This document shows positions 7,270 to 7,299 of a DNA stretch of 7,299 bases, one piece after another. This stretch comes from an uncultured Oscillospiraceae bacterium. GTDB lineage: Bacteria; Bacillota; Clostridia; Oscillospirales; Acutalibacteraceae. Made by a program: the position numbers and the translations under genes. Positions within the stretch are counted from its first letter, which is position 1. Every line of letters begins with the position of its first letter. The notes below the pieces were generated by a model, which did not search any database, was not told the DNA's origin, and saw only the letters and a program-made list of their open reading frames with translations. The stretch is from assembly GCA_902496265.1 (NCBI GenBank), contig CABVAD010000058.1, positions 1 to 7,299 on the forward strand, read 5' to 3'.

Positions 7270-7299
7270 AAAAACAACCCTTTACATTTTTATGTTTTC
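7270..7299 (-). promoter_or_regulatory. Leader of the second DUF5107-TPR gene with weak ribosome site
   Basis: Only 30 bp upstream of the start are present. On the minus strand AAAGGG (7283-7278) is a modest ribosome site, weaker than the GGAGG of the paralogue. The same stretch contains ACAT-TTTT-ATGT (7284-7295), a small symmetric element that is probably chance. Any promoter or upstream operon partner lies outside the window. Confidence 0.5.

Noticed and set aside
7284..7295. ACAT-TTTT-ATGT symmetry upstream of the second DUF5107-TPR gene
   Set aside because: Four-base AT-rich arms are expected by chance, it sits between the ribosome site and the window edge, and nothing matching it occurs in the other intergenic region.

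Overview
The window looks like chromosomal DNA of a Gram-positive, low-to-mid G+C anaerobe, most likely a gut or rumen Clostridia (Oscillospiraceae/Lachnospiraceae-like). This is an inference from three things: strong GGAGG-type ribosome sites with sigma-A-like boxes, standard code with TGA and TAA stops, and a gene content typical of those bacteria (large DUF5107-TPR proteins next to a sugar-sensing regulator). No marker gene fixes the taxon. No RNA gene, CRISPR array, insertion sequence or phage gene was seen.

The layout is three large genes filling almost all of the sequence. (1) Positions 1-2849, minus strand: a DUF5107/tetratricopeptide-repeat protein whose start is present and whose C-terminus runs off the left edge (949 codons present). 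(2) Positions 2850-2998: a 149-bp divergent intergenic region with a promoter on each strand and a small inverted repeat. (3) Positions 2999-4075, plus strand: a 358-residue regulator made of a LacI-like periplasmic-binding-protein fold with no N-terminal DNA-binding domain and a LuxR/GerE-type helix-turn-helix at its C-terminus. (4) Positions 4057-7269, minus strand: a complete 1070-residue paralogue of the first gene. Its last 19 bases overlap the end of the regulator tail to tail. (5) Positions 7270-7299: the start of the upstream region of the second DUF5107 gene.

The likely logic is a small carbohydrate-responsive locus. The regulator senses a small sugar-like ligand and controls the divergent DUF5107-TPR gene and perhaps itself, while its paralogue lies on the far side. 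The two big proteins share start position, domain order and many invariant His, Glu, Trp and Gly residues in a domain I infer to have a galactose-mutarotase-like fold, so they probably bind or act on carbohydrate in the cytoplasm. The actual substrate and reaction are unknown. The most interesting points are the conserved putative active site in a family I know only as uncharacterised, the sensor-HTH domain order of the regulator, and the overlapping antisense arrangement in which an opposite-strand regulator is nested between two co-oriented paralogues.
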